Of a DNA stretch of 64,000 bases, positions 23,234-35,747 are shown piece by piece (within the stretch, counting starts at the first letter, position 1; each line of letters begins with the position of its first letter). The notes below the pieces were generated by a model. It ran no database searches, was not told the origin of the DNA, and worked only from the letters and a program-made list of their open reading frames with translations. The stretch lies in NCBI GenBank assembly GCA_002900995.3, contig CM035308.1:1426001-1490000 (forward strand), given 5' to 3'. The DNA comes from Ganoderma boninense (lineage: Eukaryota > Basidiomycota > Agaricomycetes > Polyporales > Polyporaceae). The position numbers and the translations under genes were made by a program.

Positions 23234-25228
23234 ATGTCTTTCCCAGATCCCAACCGCGCGCTACTGAACCCCAGATTCGACGGATACAAGTTTTCTCGGC
23301 TGGAGCACGATGAGGTCATCTCGCACTATCCTCTCCAGCACAAACTGTCGCAGACCAACGTATCCGGACGTGCTCCTCTGTCCTTCCAAGAGGTGCAGAG
23401 TCGGGTAACGCATAACCATCTGGCCATATACAACCAGTCCAAGCGCGCCGTGTACGTGGATGCAGAACTAAGGGTTATCGCGATCGATGTCGACGAGGTG
23501 AGCCGATTCCTCTCCATTTTGTCTGAGAGAGCGGACAGATTGATGAACTTGCTGCTTGCAAAGTAGGCCACTTACAAGCCCGTCTTCCGAGTCCTTTACG
23601 AACTTCCAAAGCCCATTCAATCGTCTGCCGTAGAGACCCTGCAGCGGGAGTATCCTTCCGCGGTGTTCGTGGACTCCTCGTCCCTTTTCGTCTCAGACGG
23701 CCAAGGCTCGCTATATGCGCTTCGCATCGCAGACATCGGCCCCGCCGAGCTCCTTGCAACGTATGAGCTCGCCATCCCAGCAGCCTACGAATCCTCCCAA
23801 AACTCTGTTCCATTTCGATTGCATGAAGCTGTCACCGCTGTGGACGGCCGGACCGCTATCCTAGTGCTGTCCTCCAAACACTACCCCAAGGACTCCCCGG
23901 CAGTGACGAAGGCTTCGAAGCTCACCGCCCAGGTCAAGTTCGACCTATGGGGCGTGCAGATCCCGCTTCCTCTCCCCCACTCCCCTTCGGCACAACCGTT
24001 GCAGATCCTCTGGCATAGGCGCGGCACGGAGGTCCCGGTATACACTTCCTACGACGCTTCGCGGGAGGCCTTTCTCTTCGTCGGCGGCTCGGCCTATCTC
24101 CCCATCGCGACTGCCCCTGTGCCGTCCTACGAGCCTTCCCCAGACGAGATCGCGCCGATCCCCCGTGCCGGAGAATTTTTGGATTCCCCCGCCCCGGCAA
24201 GCCCTCCCCCGCCCTATTCGTGGACGCAGACTTCAGACTCTGTCACAGTCGCGATCCCCCTCCCCGCCGCCACACCCACGGCGCACATCAAGGTCGCCTT
24301 CGGCCCGCGCACGCTCACCGTCCTCGTTGAGGGCTCGAGCTCCGCCGAGGGGGGCTCGGACGCGGATGTGCCGCTCGTCGTGCCGCGCTTCACGCTCAAG
24401 CCGCTCTGGGATGGCATCCATCCTGCGGGATCGCTCTGGACGTTCGACCGGGCCGCCGAGAGCCGCTACGGCATCCTCGCGCTCCACCTCGACAAGCAGC
24501 ACGAGGGTACCCGCTGGCCCCAGGTCTTCTCTACCTCTGGTGGCGGGGGTGGACAGACTGAGGAGGTGCCGGAGACGCTCGACCCGACTGAGCTCTACAA
24601 CATCCGCGAGGCGCTCGAGAAGTATACCGCAGCCATGCAAAGTGGGGAAGACACGAGCGGGCTCGGACTGGGGACGGGCGTGCCGAGCCTTGCGGAGGGC
24701 GAGCGCGATGACGAGGTCGACCTGGGCGTCGGCAAATCTGCGTGCGCGACCTGGGTCGGCGTGGACGGGAGCAAGGGTGGATATGTGGACGACTCGCCGC
24801 TGCAGCTGCTGTCGACGCCGTTCCTTGGTGCAGCGGAGACGTCGCTTATTGTGAAGAACGGGCTGGACGGAGTGACGTATGCACTCAAGGCGGCGACCTC
24901 ACCCGATGAGCCTCCGCTGTGGGAGCACACCTCGACGTTTTCGGCGCTCTCGTTCGTTCTGGCGTCGAAGAGGGACACTCGCTTCGTCCACCATGTGTCG
25001 TCGGAGGCCGTTTTCGCGTTCGAGAGCGGGGCGCGGGACCTCGGCGGAAATGTCTACATCTACCGCGGGGCCCCTCCGACGGAAAACTGGGCGAAGCAGG
25101 CGATCCTCAAGATTGGCGGCGGTTCTGCAGGCTCGCTCCTGGGTGTTGGGTTGATGCAAGTGCAGGACAAAGTCGTCATTCTTGCCCTCTGTGAAGGAGA
25201 GTTGGTCATCCTCCACGGGGTGGTCTGA
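23234..25228 (+). CDS. NudC domain-containing protein 1-like (CS domain plus beta-propeller)
   Basis: Two exons, 23234-23497 and 23566-25228, encode about 642 residues. The N-terminal part resembles the beta-propeller half of NUDCD1 (NPRFDGYKFS, VFVDSSSLFVSDGQGSLYAL). A central CS/p23-like domain follows (YSWTQTSDSVTVAIPLP, HIKVAFGPRTLTVLVEG, LWDGIHPAGSLWTFD), and the propeller continues to the conserved end ILALCEGELVILHGV. CS proteins of this type are Hsp90/Hsp40 co-chaperones; NUDCD1 in animals assists COPI/WD40 clients. A long Gly/Glu-rich loop sits after the CS domain. The acceptor at 23564-23565 was chosen because it continues DVDE to ATYKPVFRVLYELP in frame. Confidence 0.85.
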
Positions 25229-25878
25229 GGAAGAGGAGAATAACTAAGAACGAAGCCTTTTGTATTATGTGATCACAACAGCCAGGTTCAACTTTGGATG
25301 CGGGATATACGAACATGAGTGAGGGGGGATCAGTAAAAACATCCGGTGCTGACTGCACGGTACAACACCTTTTCATCTGCGGAACAAGACACGAGAGAGG
25401 GTGGGAGAGAGCTTTGCGGGATAACGGTAAGAAAAAGTGCAGCAGGACTGTGTATACCCCAGTATCACAAACTTCCCTGCAAACACGCATGTCGAGCGTC
25501 GAAAGCACTACCATGGAACGCATATGTACACAGATGCTTGAACCGATTGCAAAGAAAGGAGTCCGAGAATACCAATAGGAACACTGACGAGAAGAGACCG
25601 TGACAGAAGCCGCGTGGCGGGAATAGATAGCAGTACAACACGTTACGGGGAACCGTGATGAGTGAACAGACGACGCTAGCGCAGACAGACAGAAGAAGTG
25701 GGACGTATGTAGAATTGAGTAATTCGGAGTGGGGTCGTAGGATTGGTCGTGAACCTGAACGGGAAGGGGAACAGGGGGGAAATGAGAAATAGTAGTAGGA
25801 TGTCGTGACGGAATACAGCCATCGGGTCCCGATGCGCTCATTAATACAGTGCAGTAGCAGACCAACCAAAATGTCACC
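25229..25878. terminator. Convergent 3' regions of NUDCD1-like and PP2C genes
   Basis: 650 bp between two stop codons on opposite strands; it must contain both 3' UTRs and poly(A) sites. No coding potential is supported. Confidence 0.4.
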
Positions 25879-28158
25879 CTAAACCTTCAGCGGACTCTCG
25901 CTCGAGTCCAGGAAGCCCTCCGCCTTCAACGCCGCGCTCGGCGCGTCGCCGTCGGGGAGGTGCTTGAGCTGCACGGGCGTTACGTCCCCATTTGGCGGGG
26001 TGGGTGGTGGTGGGGGCGTCTCTCCACCTCGCGAGCCAAGCGTCGATGACGCGCCGTTATATGTGTATGTTGGGGATTCTGGGTCACTGGCATGTCCGCC
26101 CTCACCCTCCGTCTCCCCGTGACCATCGTGGTCATGATCACCATGTTCCCCCGCTTCCTCGTCGTCGATGTCGTTCATGTCGACATCATGCTCGCTGAAC
26201 GTGCCCATGTCGTCGAGTTCTTGCAGCTGTTCACGCAGGCTCTTCGTCACGTCAAGCTGGATGGGGCCTCCGAACCCTGCGCTGCTGAGGAGTGAGCGGG
26301 CGTTGATACCATGGTTGTCCAAGTCGTCGTCATCGCTGTCATCCTCGTCCTCGGATGCTGCATGGAGAATAAGCGAACCATCACTAGCGAGGATGTTGGC
26401 AAACCCGCCGAAGATCGACGTTGCTGGGGCTTCTGCCACCGGGGTCACGCCGTTGGCACGTTCTCGTGCCTCGCGTTCGCGTCGTTCCCGCTGGCGTTGT
26501 TCGTACGCCTCGCGCTTCACCTTGAAAGACATGAGGCGGCTCGTGGAGTAAAGTTGTGGGAGCGTCTCGGGAGTCGGGTATCCGTACTTGTTCTTCACCC
26601 GGTCCGTAACCCAGCTATACCATTCGTCTTGCGTCTTGCCGTGTAGAATTGCGACGATCATGATCGTCATATTGTCGCAGCCAATGCCTGCACCAGTCGT
26701 GGTATCGGGCGCAAGACATAGCTCGCATATATCCTCGCAAATTTGGGGAAGACGACGCCCTTGCGAGATGAGCAGTCTAACGACGTTCACGGCCTGCTGG
26801 GACGAGAGGCAGTCCCAGATACCTATACGTATATATGTCAGTCCAATCACGCAATGTAACCATACTTGTGTGCCAACATACCATCGCACGCAATGATGAG
26901 GAACTCGTCCTCGCTCGTCATTTGATGTTCGATAATTTCGGGATTACTTGTAATGATCTGCGCCTCGGGTGCAATGGAGGGGTTCTTCTTGTAGTCGAAA
27001 TCACCCAACGCCCGAGCCAGGGCGAGGTTTCCTATTCAAAACGTTTGAAAGTGAGACAGAGGCACTAAGGTATCCACGAACCATTCACGCGACCGTACTC
27101 GATGTACCCGCCAGCGGCGATGATGCGGGTTTTCTCCTCTAGAAACGGAAAGTCAGGAGAAGCCAAGGTTGAGTGAAGGCACATGTACGTACTCTCGTTC
27201 TGAGGTTTGTGGTCGAAGCTAAGCTGCTTCGCCTCGCCCTTGATGCCAATCACGGAACGCGAGTCCCCGGCATTTGCCTAAATCCATAGTTCGGATCGAT
27301 ACTGGTAACGCAAAAAGTGTAGGCCACATACAACATAGATCTTGTTCTCAGTTGTCAGTAGTGCAGCCACCGCAGTGCACCCTGAGGCGTCTCTCGAAAA
27401 TTCAGGACCTGACAGGATGAATGAAGCAGGATTGCGTCAGATATGGGGGCAAGGGTGAAAGGCAGGTTGGCATGCGCACTCGATCGCATGTCCGCGTCCG
27501 TGCCGAGGAAAGCTTCCTTGAGGGAGAGAGCATAATCTTTGTCCTTGTATGCCATACCCTGGACGAGACGTTTGTGCAAGTTAAGGCCTGCATACTTCGC
27601 CACGGCAGAACCTGCGGCGTCAACCGGCGGGAGATGGAATGGGCGACGATAAGGAGGCTGCGGAAAACTGTTTGGACTGAAGAACACGCACCCCCATGCC
27701 CGTCATACACAGCAAAGAAAGTGTTCCCATCGGCTGCGTCCTCCTCGAGGTTCAGGACAGTAGTATGTGCGTCCTCCATGGCTGCACGTGAGCATGTCAA
27801 TACGATCGCACGAAATCACAACGAGGCCCTCGACGCGCGGCGTAGCCGTAGCCGACACACCCGAAGCACAGGAACGGGTGCGAGGAGGGCCTCACGCAGC
27901 CAGGAAGCACGAGAAGGAAGCTTACTTATTCTCCAGCCCTGCATCTCGGATACACCAAAGTGATACTTGTCATTTGCGCCCTGTTCCGTCCCCTTGTCCG
28001 TGGCTGCGAAAAACAACGAACATCCTGTCGGTCAACGCTGTTACGGTTGCGGTGGAACAACATATATGCGTACCCGGTATCGAGAGGGTTTGACCCTGCG
28101 GTTAAAACATGGATGATTCGCATGCGGAATAAGCCAGGAAAAATCAATCACGCACCAT
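25879..28158 (-). CDS. PTC2/PTC3-type protein phosphatase 2C
   Basis: Metal-dependent Ser/Thr phosphatase; fungal Ptc2/3 act on stress MAPK and DNA-damage checkpoint kinases. PP2C motifs in order: [68 protein letters not shown], so all metal-binding Asp residues are present. The first coding exon is only the ATG (28156-28158). The second is 22 nt (28074-28095: GQTLSIP plus one base), the third starts at 28003 and the fourth at 27781; splicing restores the family's MGQTLS N-terminus. Canonical borders (GTGCGT/CGCAG, GTACGC/CGCAG) support this. The C-terminal ~230 residues are acidic with a His/Asp run ([10 protein letters not shown]). Confidence 0.9.
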
Positions 28159-28777
28159 CTTTGTTCAAGTTGTGGTCCGGGAGGGAGGCGTCGGTCCGTC
28201 GTTAGGGCGTGGGGCGGGGCACTGGGCGATGAAGCGACGGAAAGGGAGCGGTGTGTGCAAGCAGGAAACGTATGGAGGGGAGGAAGTGTGGTGTCTCGAG
28301 TCAGGGATCTGTTGACGGCTGTTTGCGGAGCAAATTATCTGCAGCCCTGCCCGGTGGTGAGTCCCCAAAAAGGCAATCAGCCCTAATCCCACCGCCCGTC
28401 GGCCACGCATCCCTCCCGTCCGGAGCGGCCAAATATTGATAAGATAACCTCTGGATAGCCTCGTGGTCGCATGCATCAGATAACGCCTGGCTACGGTCCC
28501 TTCGATGTATCGACTTCGCTGTCACAGTCTGCACACGCGTTCTCGGATATCCTGACCCGATGCCAACGAATGCCTACCTCCCAGCCTCTGGACGACATAC
28601 AGCTCCTGCGCCAAGTACACACAGTAAGGTCATACTATACGTACAGTACATGTTACGGATACAGCGATGTCAGCAACGTGTCCGTGTACACGGCAAAGAT
28701 AGCTAATAAGATTACGGAACCGTTCGTACGCTTCCATCTTACATGTGCGCCCACAAGACGCTCTGTCGCAGCCCAGC
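28159..28777. other. Spacer: PP2C promoter and 3' end of the disordered-protein gene
   Basis: 619 bp with no supportable gene. It should hold the PP2C promoter/5' UTR and the terminator of the upstream minus-strand gene. Confidence 0.4.
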
Positions 28778-31770
28778 TCACTCCTTGCGTCTCGATGAGG
28801 ATTTCGGTTGCTTTGTGGAGGACGTGGCCTTCCCTGACGAGCGCGGGACGCTCTGCTCACGCCGCGACGGCGGGCCGGGTGTACGAGCCCGCGGAGGAGA
28901 CCGTCCGCCGGAAGGCTCGTCCTCGCGCTCTACTTCTTCCTCTTCCTCTTCCCGACGAGCAGAGGATGCGGCCCGAGCTTTCCCCTTCCCCTTAACCGAA
29001 GACGAGGACAACCTCGCTGATGTAGAAGCCGAGGCGCTTGTGCCACGCCACCGCGCCCCCAACGCTGACAGAGGTTCGTCGTCACTGTCCCTCTCCTCCT
29101 CCGCCTCCTCACCGTCAAGGTGTCGCGGAGGGGTGGGCGGGGCCGGCTGATCGTTGGCATCCAGCTGGAACGAGACGCGCCGACCTCTGGATCGGCTACG
29201 CTGACCGGGCGCTACCGATGCGGGGCGGAGGATCGGCGACGAGCTGGGTGGGGAGGATGGGATCGGCGAGGAAGGTGGAAGGGTGCTACTCGAGAACCTG
29301 GGGTCATATGAGTACGGGTACGGGTGCGGCTGGCGCGTAGGAGTAGAGTATGTCGAAGATCGAGAAGGACCCGCTTCCGATGAAAGTGTGTCCAGGACAT
29401 GGGATGGGACAGTGTGGTGCCTGCGATGACTAGGGGTGTATGGCGGCCAGGGTGAAGGTGGGAAAGGAAGGCCAGGAGGGTAGCTAGGAGCAGGCGGCGG
29501 CGGCGGCGGCGGGCGGAACGCGCCCGATGCCATGAGATAATACGAGACACTCTGCCACGCCTGGTCGAAGTAGTACTGCGCCTGAGGGTCTGACAGCTGA
29601 GGAAATGGCGTATGTCGCTCGTCGGGTATTGGATGGTGCAGATGGCTGCTTGCCGACGAGGGATAATCATGATGTCGTGGGGTATACGGGGGGTAGGGAG
29701 GCGGGTATATTGGAGGAGGTTGTAGGACTGGAGGGGCAACGAGACTCCCAGCGCGATGGCGGTTACGGCTAGAAATCTGAGCAGGCTCTTCGTCTGTGCA
29801 AGGCGTCTTAGCGTTCTCGTACGATCGGAAGGAGGTCGTGACGTACCGTCTTCACCATCCGCGCGTGCGGATGACGATGTTTGAGGAGCGACGTCAGATG
29901 AGTAGCCAGACGGAACACTACTCCAAGTGTTGCGGTGCGCCCGAACAGAACGTGAGGCAGTGGGGGGAGGATCGGGGGTGACAGGCTTGGCTGGAGAGCC
30001 ATCGGATAGCGACGATAAGGAAGAGACTCTCCTGCGCTTCAGGCCTTTCAGCGGTGGAGGAGGTTGAGGGGAACTGGACTCCTCCGTTGACACCCTCGCC
30101 GAGCCTCGCGGCTGGGACTGTGAACGTCGCGGCCTTGATACCCTCGACGCACCTGTCGAGCTGCCAGGTTCCGATGGAGCAATCTCTCTGCCCTTAGCCT
30201 TAGCACTTTTTTGCTTGACGGTAGCCATACTAGGTGAAGACGCTGGTTCAGTCGAGACTGGCCGAGTAGAAGTCGGGCGTCCGTTTAACCTCCTCGGCGA
30301 GGTCGTAATCAAGACCTCAGGGTTTGCAGGTAATAGTCTCTTCTTGGCCCTTTTGGGAGGGCCGACGGGGAACGGATTCCGCGTGGCCGTGGGCTCACCG
30401 ATATCAAGGGATGGAAGCCTGCCACCCCGATCATCACCATCCTCGCTGGGAGTTCGCGGTCGTGGCGTGTATCGTAGTCGCGCTTTGGGGAACTTGGGAC
30501 TGGGCGTCTCAGCCCGAGAGGCTGGCGAGTTATCTTGCGCCGTGTCTGGAGCGCTTTCGGCAGCGGAGGACGAGCGGGGTGGAGTGAGTAGCTGCAGCAC
30601 CTGTTCAGGAGAAGGCGGCCGCTCCGGCGTTTTGGCACGCCTCACGACTGCAGGGACATGCGGTTTGGGTTTAGAACGCCCTCGAGAAGACGCAGCGGAC
30701 TGGAGTCTGAGACGTTGACAGGGTGGTCGACCACGACGGGCGGGTACAGGAGAGGATGAGGGCGAGTCGGTCAAGTCAATGATATCGTCAGCAGGGGGCA
30801 TAGATTGGCGTGAAGGGATGGGGGTATTGTCAACCTCTGCTGCTGCGAGCTCATCTTCAGAAGACTCATCGCCAGAGGGTTTGGGAGGTCTGGACTTGCG
30901 ACGTCGGGGCACGGGTTTTCGACTTGGTGACGAGGAACCTTCAAGTTCATCTTGTCCTGGATCGTCGTCTTCCTCCTGTTCATCCACTTCGTCAGGCTGG
31001 ACGCCAGGACCCCCATCATCCTCCAATCCAGCCAACGGGTCCTCCTCATCTTCCTCCTCATCGAGATCTCCAAACAGTTCCCTCCGTATCCTCTCCGCTT
31101 CCTCGAACTCCCTGAAGGCCTCGGCGTCTTCCGGGTCCTCCTCATCTGCAGGTGGCACGTACCAAGTCTTGTAGTACTCCAACTTCACTGGCACGATTGG
31201 GGGTGGCGAAATCAGATCGATTTCGTCTGCAGAGTCGTCGTCACCTTCCCCGTCCCCATCGCCTTCCTCTTGCGCATTCCCGTCACCCTCATTCTCCTTG
31301 GGGTGTTCCGGATCCGCATGGGCGACTAGGAGAGAGCCTATGCTATATGGGCTTGCTGCAGAACGCATGACGCCGCGGTCCTTGATGATTTTGAAGTTTC
31401 GAAAGTCGACGATATCATCTTCGTCTAGAGGTTTGTTGTAGCGTCCAGCTAGCTGGTCCCAGAATTGGAAAAGGCGACTGCTCGATTCCAACCGCAAGTC
31501 GGCTACACTCGAGGATGAAGAAGAGGGTTGTGCCGAAGATGAGCTCGATGGAGTAGATGAGAGTCTAGGTCGTTTGAAAGGTGGGGGCCTGTCTTTCTGG
31601 GACCAGACTCTAGAGACAGGAGGTGAAGCAGAGGGGGTAATCAAAGGGGTTCTGAGAGGCGGCCTCCTCTCCCCGGAGCGGGCACGGGTGTCGTCCATAG
31701 CGTTGAACGGGTTGTCGGACGCGACAGCCACAACGGTGGTCGACGTTGGCTTCCAAAATGGCAATCGCAT
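28778..31770 (-). CDS. Large disordered protein with conserved N-terminal block, unknown function
   Basis: I do not recognise a named family. About 980 residues in two exons; a GTACGT...TTGCACAG intron at roughly 29796-29848 restores frame before a Pro-rich tail. The one ordered-looking block lies early (RLFQFWDQLAGRYNKPLDEDDIVDFRNF, then SIGSLLVAHADPE and KLEYYKTWYVPP). The rest is acidic, then basic Ser/Pro-rich, then Pro-rich (PPPPPPPAPSYPPG). Two hydrophobic-acidic patches, DEIDLISPP and DIIDLTDSPSSS, resemble SUMO-interacting or UBA-type binding motifs. Many KR clusters suggest nuclear location. The start may instead be the Met at 31698. It could be a chromatin or DNA-repair adaptor, but this is inference. 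Confidence 0.75.
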
Positions 31771-34123
31771 TGTCGCCGTTCAACACGCACGTGATCCCAC
31801 GCGTTCCGCGCGCGCCTTGCACTCGCTACAGAGTCCGTAAGTAGCTCTGTTCAGTGCCTTCCACCCCAGAGGCTCTTCACAAGTTTTGTGCAGGTTTGAA
31901 TGAGGAGCACGATACGCGAACTCGGAATTTCTACGTTCATTCAAAACTGACGATGATCTGCAGCAATCGTAAGTGCACTCCGCTAGAGTCGCACGTAAAA
32001 CGCAGATCAGAGAGCTCAACGACCAGTGTCGAGGGTGCCTGACGAACAAATGAGCTGGGATCTTTCATTGTCTCCAACATGTACACGCAGGCAAGTGAAA
32101 CGAGTTTTCTGAACTCATATGAAGGCGCTAAGTAGGTAGAAAAATGGTAGGACGCGGCCATGCTCCATTCGAATAAACCACAATCGCACCATTGATCACC
32201 AATTGAGTATCGCCATGGAGGATGCTAATTAATCCTCTAGTCGTCTGTTCTCATACTAGCAACTCAGGCAGCCACCTGCAAGCCAAGGCGAAGGTCCTAG
32301 GAATGTCCCTGCTCTGCAAATTCCGATGAGCCCATGCGCGCGGCTGTAATGCGCCGAGCTAGGATCCTCGCAACGCACAGAAGATCCCAAGTAGAACAGG
32401 TCGTCTCGTGAGTAGCCAAAAAGATGTCGCTCGTTCGTTCATATGCGCACCTCAAGGGCGCACTCCGCCCCAACATCCCCCGCAGCGCAGCGTACAATAC
32501 TGGTCGTGTGACACCCATATCCTCGGGGTTCAGGGTGCTCCGTCCGGCAGGCATGCAGAGCGGAAGCGATCGAACTGCTGGAATGACAACATGAGGCTTG
32601 CTTGCAGCAGCGCAGCCTGACCGGCACACGACCATTAACCTCTGTCCGCATCCCCCTCAGACGGCCTGTTCAGGAGCCTCGTCGTCTCCGTGTCCTAAGC
32701 AAACATAGCCCTTAGCATTCTTGCGAGGATATAGTCGACGAGGGTGTTTGTGGATGCGTTTGTCTTGTTGTGGGTGGGATCGGGAATCCAATCCGTAGTG
32801 GGCCCTAGCTTTGTCGACAGCGCAGTTCCGGTATACGTACATCACTCCTTCCTTCTCAGGGGCAGGAGGAAGCATGCCTCAGCGTACGCCCTCCCACCGT
32901 CGTAAGCATGGCCGACGGATACTGGCGCCATGCGGATCTTTTTTAGAGCGTCGCGACTTTGCGAGAACAATTGGAGGACTGTATTCGGTGAGTAACCCAG
33001 CGTCAGGTTCAGGCTCTGTCTCGGGACACAAACGAGCCACCCACCGAACGTCAAGCTATGTTCGGGTCTTTGATCCCTCCTCAAGCAAGGCCTTGCAAAA
33101 TCCGGACTTTTCGGCCCCCACCGGTAATCGCTGTTGGGTTTCGTTTCCCGAATATGTACTCAAAAGTGGAAAACACCTACTTAAAATGCGCCGGCGTATG
33201 CAAGTATGCTGAAGCAGACGTGGCGCAAGACGGCTGTCACGCCCTTCCACAGCTCGGAAATGAAGATCAGAGAAGCAGGGAAGTCGAGAACGGATGACGT
33301 GAGCCCTGCTACGCAGCGTCCGGGCCCCATTCGGCCACGCAGACATCTGTCGGCAGCAAGCCCGTGTCCTCTGACAGACGCGACGCACCCACACTGATGT
33401 TCGGGTGGATCTAGGGCTTCATGACCATGGTCAGTTGTGCTCAGGGGTGGCAATGAGTACTTGCGCTAAGGCCCACCTTCACTGCCAGTGCGTGCACCCG
33501 ATGAAATGAACGATGAACGCTCGATAACCGCCAGGTTCTAGCCACACGTACTTCCAGCCATGTCGCCGATCGCTACGACTCCTTCTTCTTTTCTGGGGGC
33601 GCCATGCGCTTCATGTTAGCGATGTTGCACACGACCAGTGCACCCATACGTACTTAACGACCTCCTTCAATCGCACGTTCGTGAGGATCGAATGCACTCA
33701 CCAAACTAGACACACGCTTGTGACGGAAGGAAGGTCCCTAAGCGTTAAGAGAATGGCAGTTCGATGTATGTAGACAGTGAAGGCAACGACTACGGTCTCA
33801 CCAAGAATGTGGCATCGTCTCGCCCGACCGCTGTGCTCTCGCGCTCAGCAAAAGCGTGGAAACAAACAGTAGCGGGTACGTTAGGAAGATTTGAGGAAGA
33901 CGATCTCCGTACTCCTCCAGTTGCAGTCTTATCTGAAGTCTCATCGTTAGAAACGTAAAACACAGAGATACTGGATTATTAAGTACCTCACGTCTTGTTC
34001 ACCAACGGGCCGCAGGCCATCCTGCCAAGGCACCAAAGCACGTTTTCCATGTGCCTCGGAGCATCCCATGCACTATGCATGCGCATAGGAGGCCGCGGCC
34101 CTATCCACAGTCGACGATCCGAG

Positions 34124-34139
34124 GAACGTTCGAACGTTC
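34124..34139. repeat. Perfect 16-bp palindrome
   Basis: GAACGTTCGAACGTTC is its own reverse complement. The GAA/TTC units abut without the 2-bp gaps of a heat-shock element, so it is not a canonical one. Confidence 0.55.
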
Positions 34140-35650
34140 TTTCCCATCTCGCATTCCGCCCGTTGCAAATGCCTCAGCTCGAAAGAGGGGAGGCCTGGCG
34201 GCTCGTTCATAGTGGGTCAGCGCGCGGAGGGCTGCAGCTCTGCGGCTGCCTGTGATAGACGTTCACACATCCCATGTTGCATCGCGCGCCGTGCATCGTT
34301 ATTATTGGCAGGGTGCAAGTCATGGTGTGGGGCCAGAAGGGGCGCTCCGATGCCCCGTGAAGACGTTTGAATGCGTTGATTCGTGGCAAGGGCCTGGAAG
34401 AGGAGCACGCAAGGCTCATGATTTACGCTGCGAACAACATGAGTGCTGCGTGCTCTGCGATGCCACTCGGCGCCGCCCAAGTCTCGGCCTCCGAGGTCGA
34501 CATCGAGAGTTCTGTGGGCCCAACCATGTTGTCAGATGACCTGGCGAGAGGAGCAACGGAACCCTGACACCTTTCACGGTATTCTGAGGTAACGCTGCTC
34601 CCTTTTGTACGAAATCCCAATACATGTGCCATGTCACACGAGCGACGACGGTAAGACCTATGGTTTGGCAGGTTTGTACGTACGCGACCTGCGGACAGAT
34701 AAGCAAACCGTCCAAGAAGTCGCCAAGAGACTGACCTGGAAATTTTCATAACAGACTCCGTTTGGTATTTGCTATCCAAGGTCGGATGGCGGGAGCTGCT
34801 TCCGCAGCATACACGAAAACGGAGTTTGGGTGTCTTGAGAGCGTGTGGCCAGAGAAAGGAAGAGGCTTGTTGCTTTGGCGCCAGCAGGGTGGTCAGGCGC
34901 TTTGGGACCGCCGCTTACCGTGCTCACAACCACCACCACGATGCATTGGCTTCGTTAGCTCGAGACAGGTTGACCGGCCAAGCTCATATGCAGTTCAGCT
35001 CAATAGGCAAAGAGGACAACCCTAGGTCCCTCGACAACGGCAGTCATATTGCCTACTCCACGACCAAGCACTGCAATGAATGCTGACCCCGTCCAACACT
35101 CTCGGGGGTGGATACCGTTGAGCATCCTCGCGTTTAGAGAGCGCGATAACGTCATGTAACGGGACTTCTTGTGCACCCAGAACCAAGTGAGTGCCTAGCC
35201 ATTACTTACGTGATCACTGTGAAGTCTCATGTCCAGGACAACGGGTTCCAATCTCCTGGTACACGGTGTAGAGTTCAGAAGACTCCTTGCCCATTCCATA
35301 CAAATTGGAAAAGAGCATCTGGCCCAATGCACGACGTGCGTTAGGTTTGAATTCTACGACAACTGGTCTCGTGAAGGTGAATGTTCGCTCTCAAGCTTTA
35401 TACAATGGCATACATGTGAGTTCGTTATCCGTGTGGCGATTATAACTAACACAGAGGACAACTCGTTGTTCCCCAGAAGAATTCTGCTTATCGACCTCCT
35501 CTCTTTGGTCGCCGCAGTTTTGCCGAAAAAAGGACCGCGCGACCGGTGAGTCGTGACTTCGCTTCCTTTGGTATTGGCTCGGAGCAGCCCGTGTGATCTC
35601 AGTTTTGCGCTCATCATCTCGCGACCAGATTCGCGCATCCCTTGTAGAAG

Positions 35651-35657
35651 TATATAA
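35651..35657 (+). promoter_or_regulatory. TATA box of first zinc-cluster gene
   Basis: TATATAA, 91 bp upstream of the ATG at 35748, in the right orientation and followed by CT-rich DNA (ccttccctcacctcatcc). Confidence 0.55.
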
Positions 35658-35747
35658 TGTGGGCGGACAGACTGGGCCTTCCCTCACCTCATCCAAGGCT
35701 CCCAACCTAGCTCAGTGATCTCTACACTGACCTTCGTCATCCATCGA

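Larger units (their letters stand above)
31771..35747. other. 4-kb gene-poor region
   Basis: No open frame here is longer than about 135 codons with plausible splice extension, and none shows a domain. It includes the promoter of the disordered-protein gene at its left end. At its right end is a TATATAA (35651-35657) about 90 bp before the first zinc-cluster gene. A perfect 16-bp palindrome lies at 34124-34139. I see no terminal repeats or transposase motifs. Confidence 0.45.

Noticed and set aside
23160..23240. tRNA on the minus strand (GGTTTGAATCC resembles a B box)
   Set aside because: No A box at the right distance and no cloverleaf.
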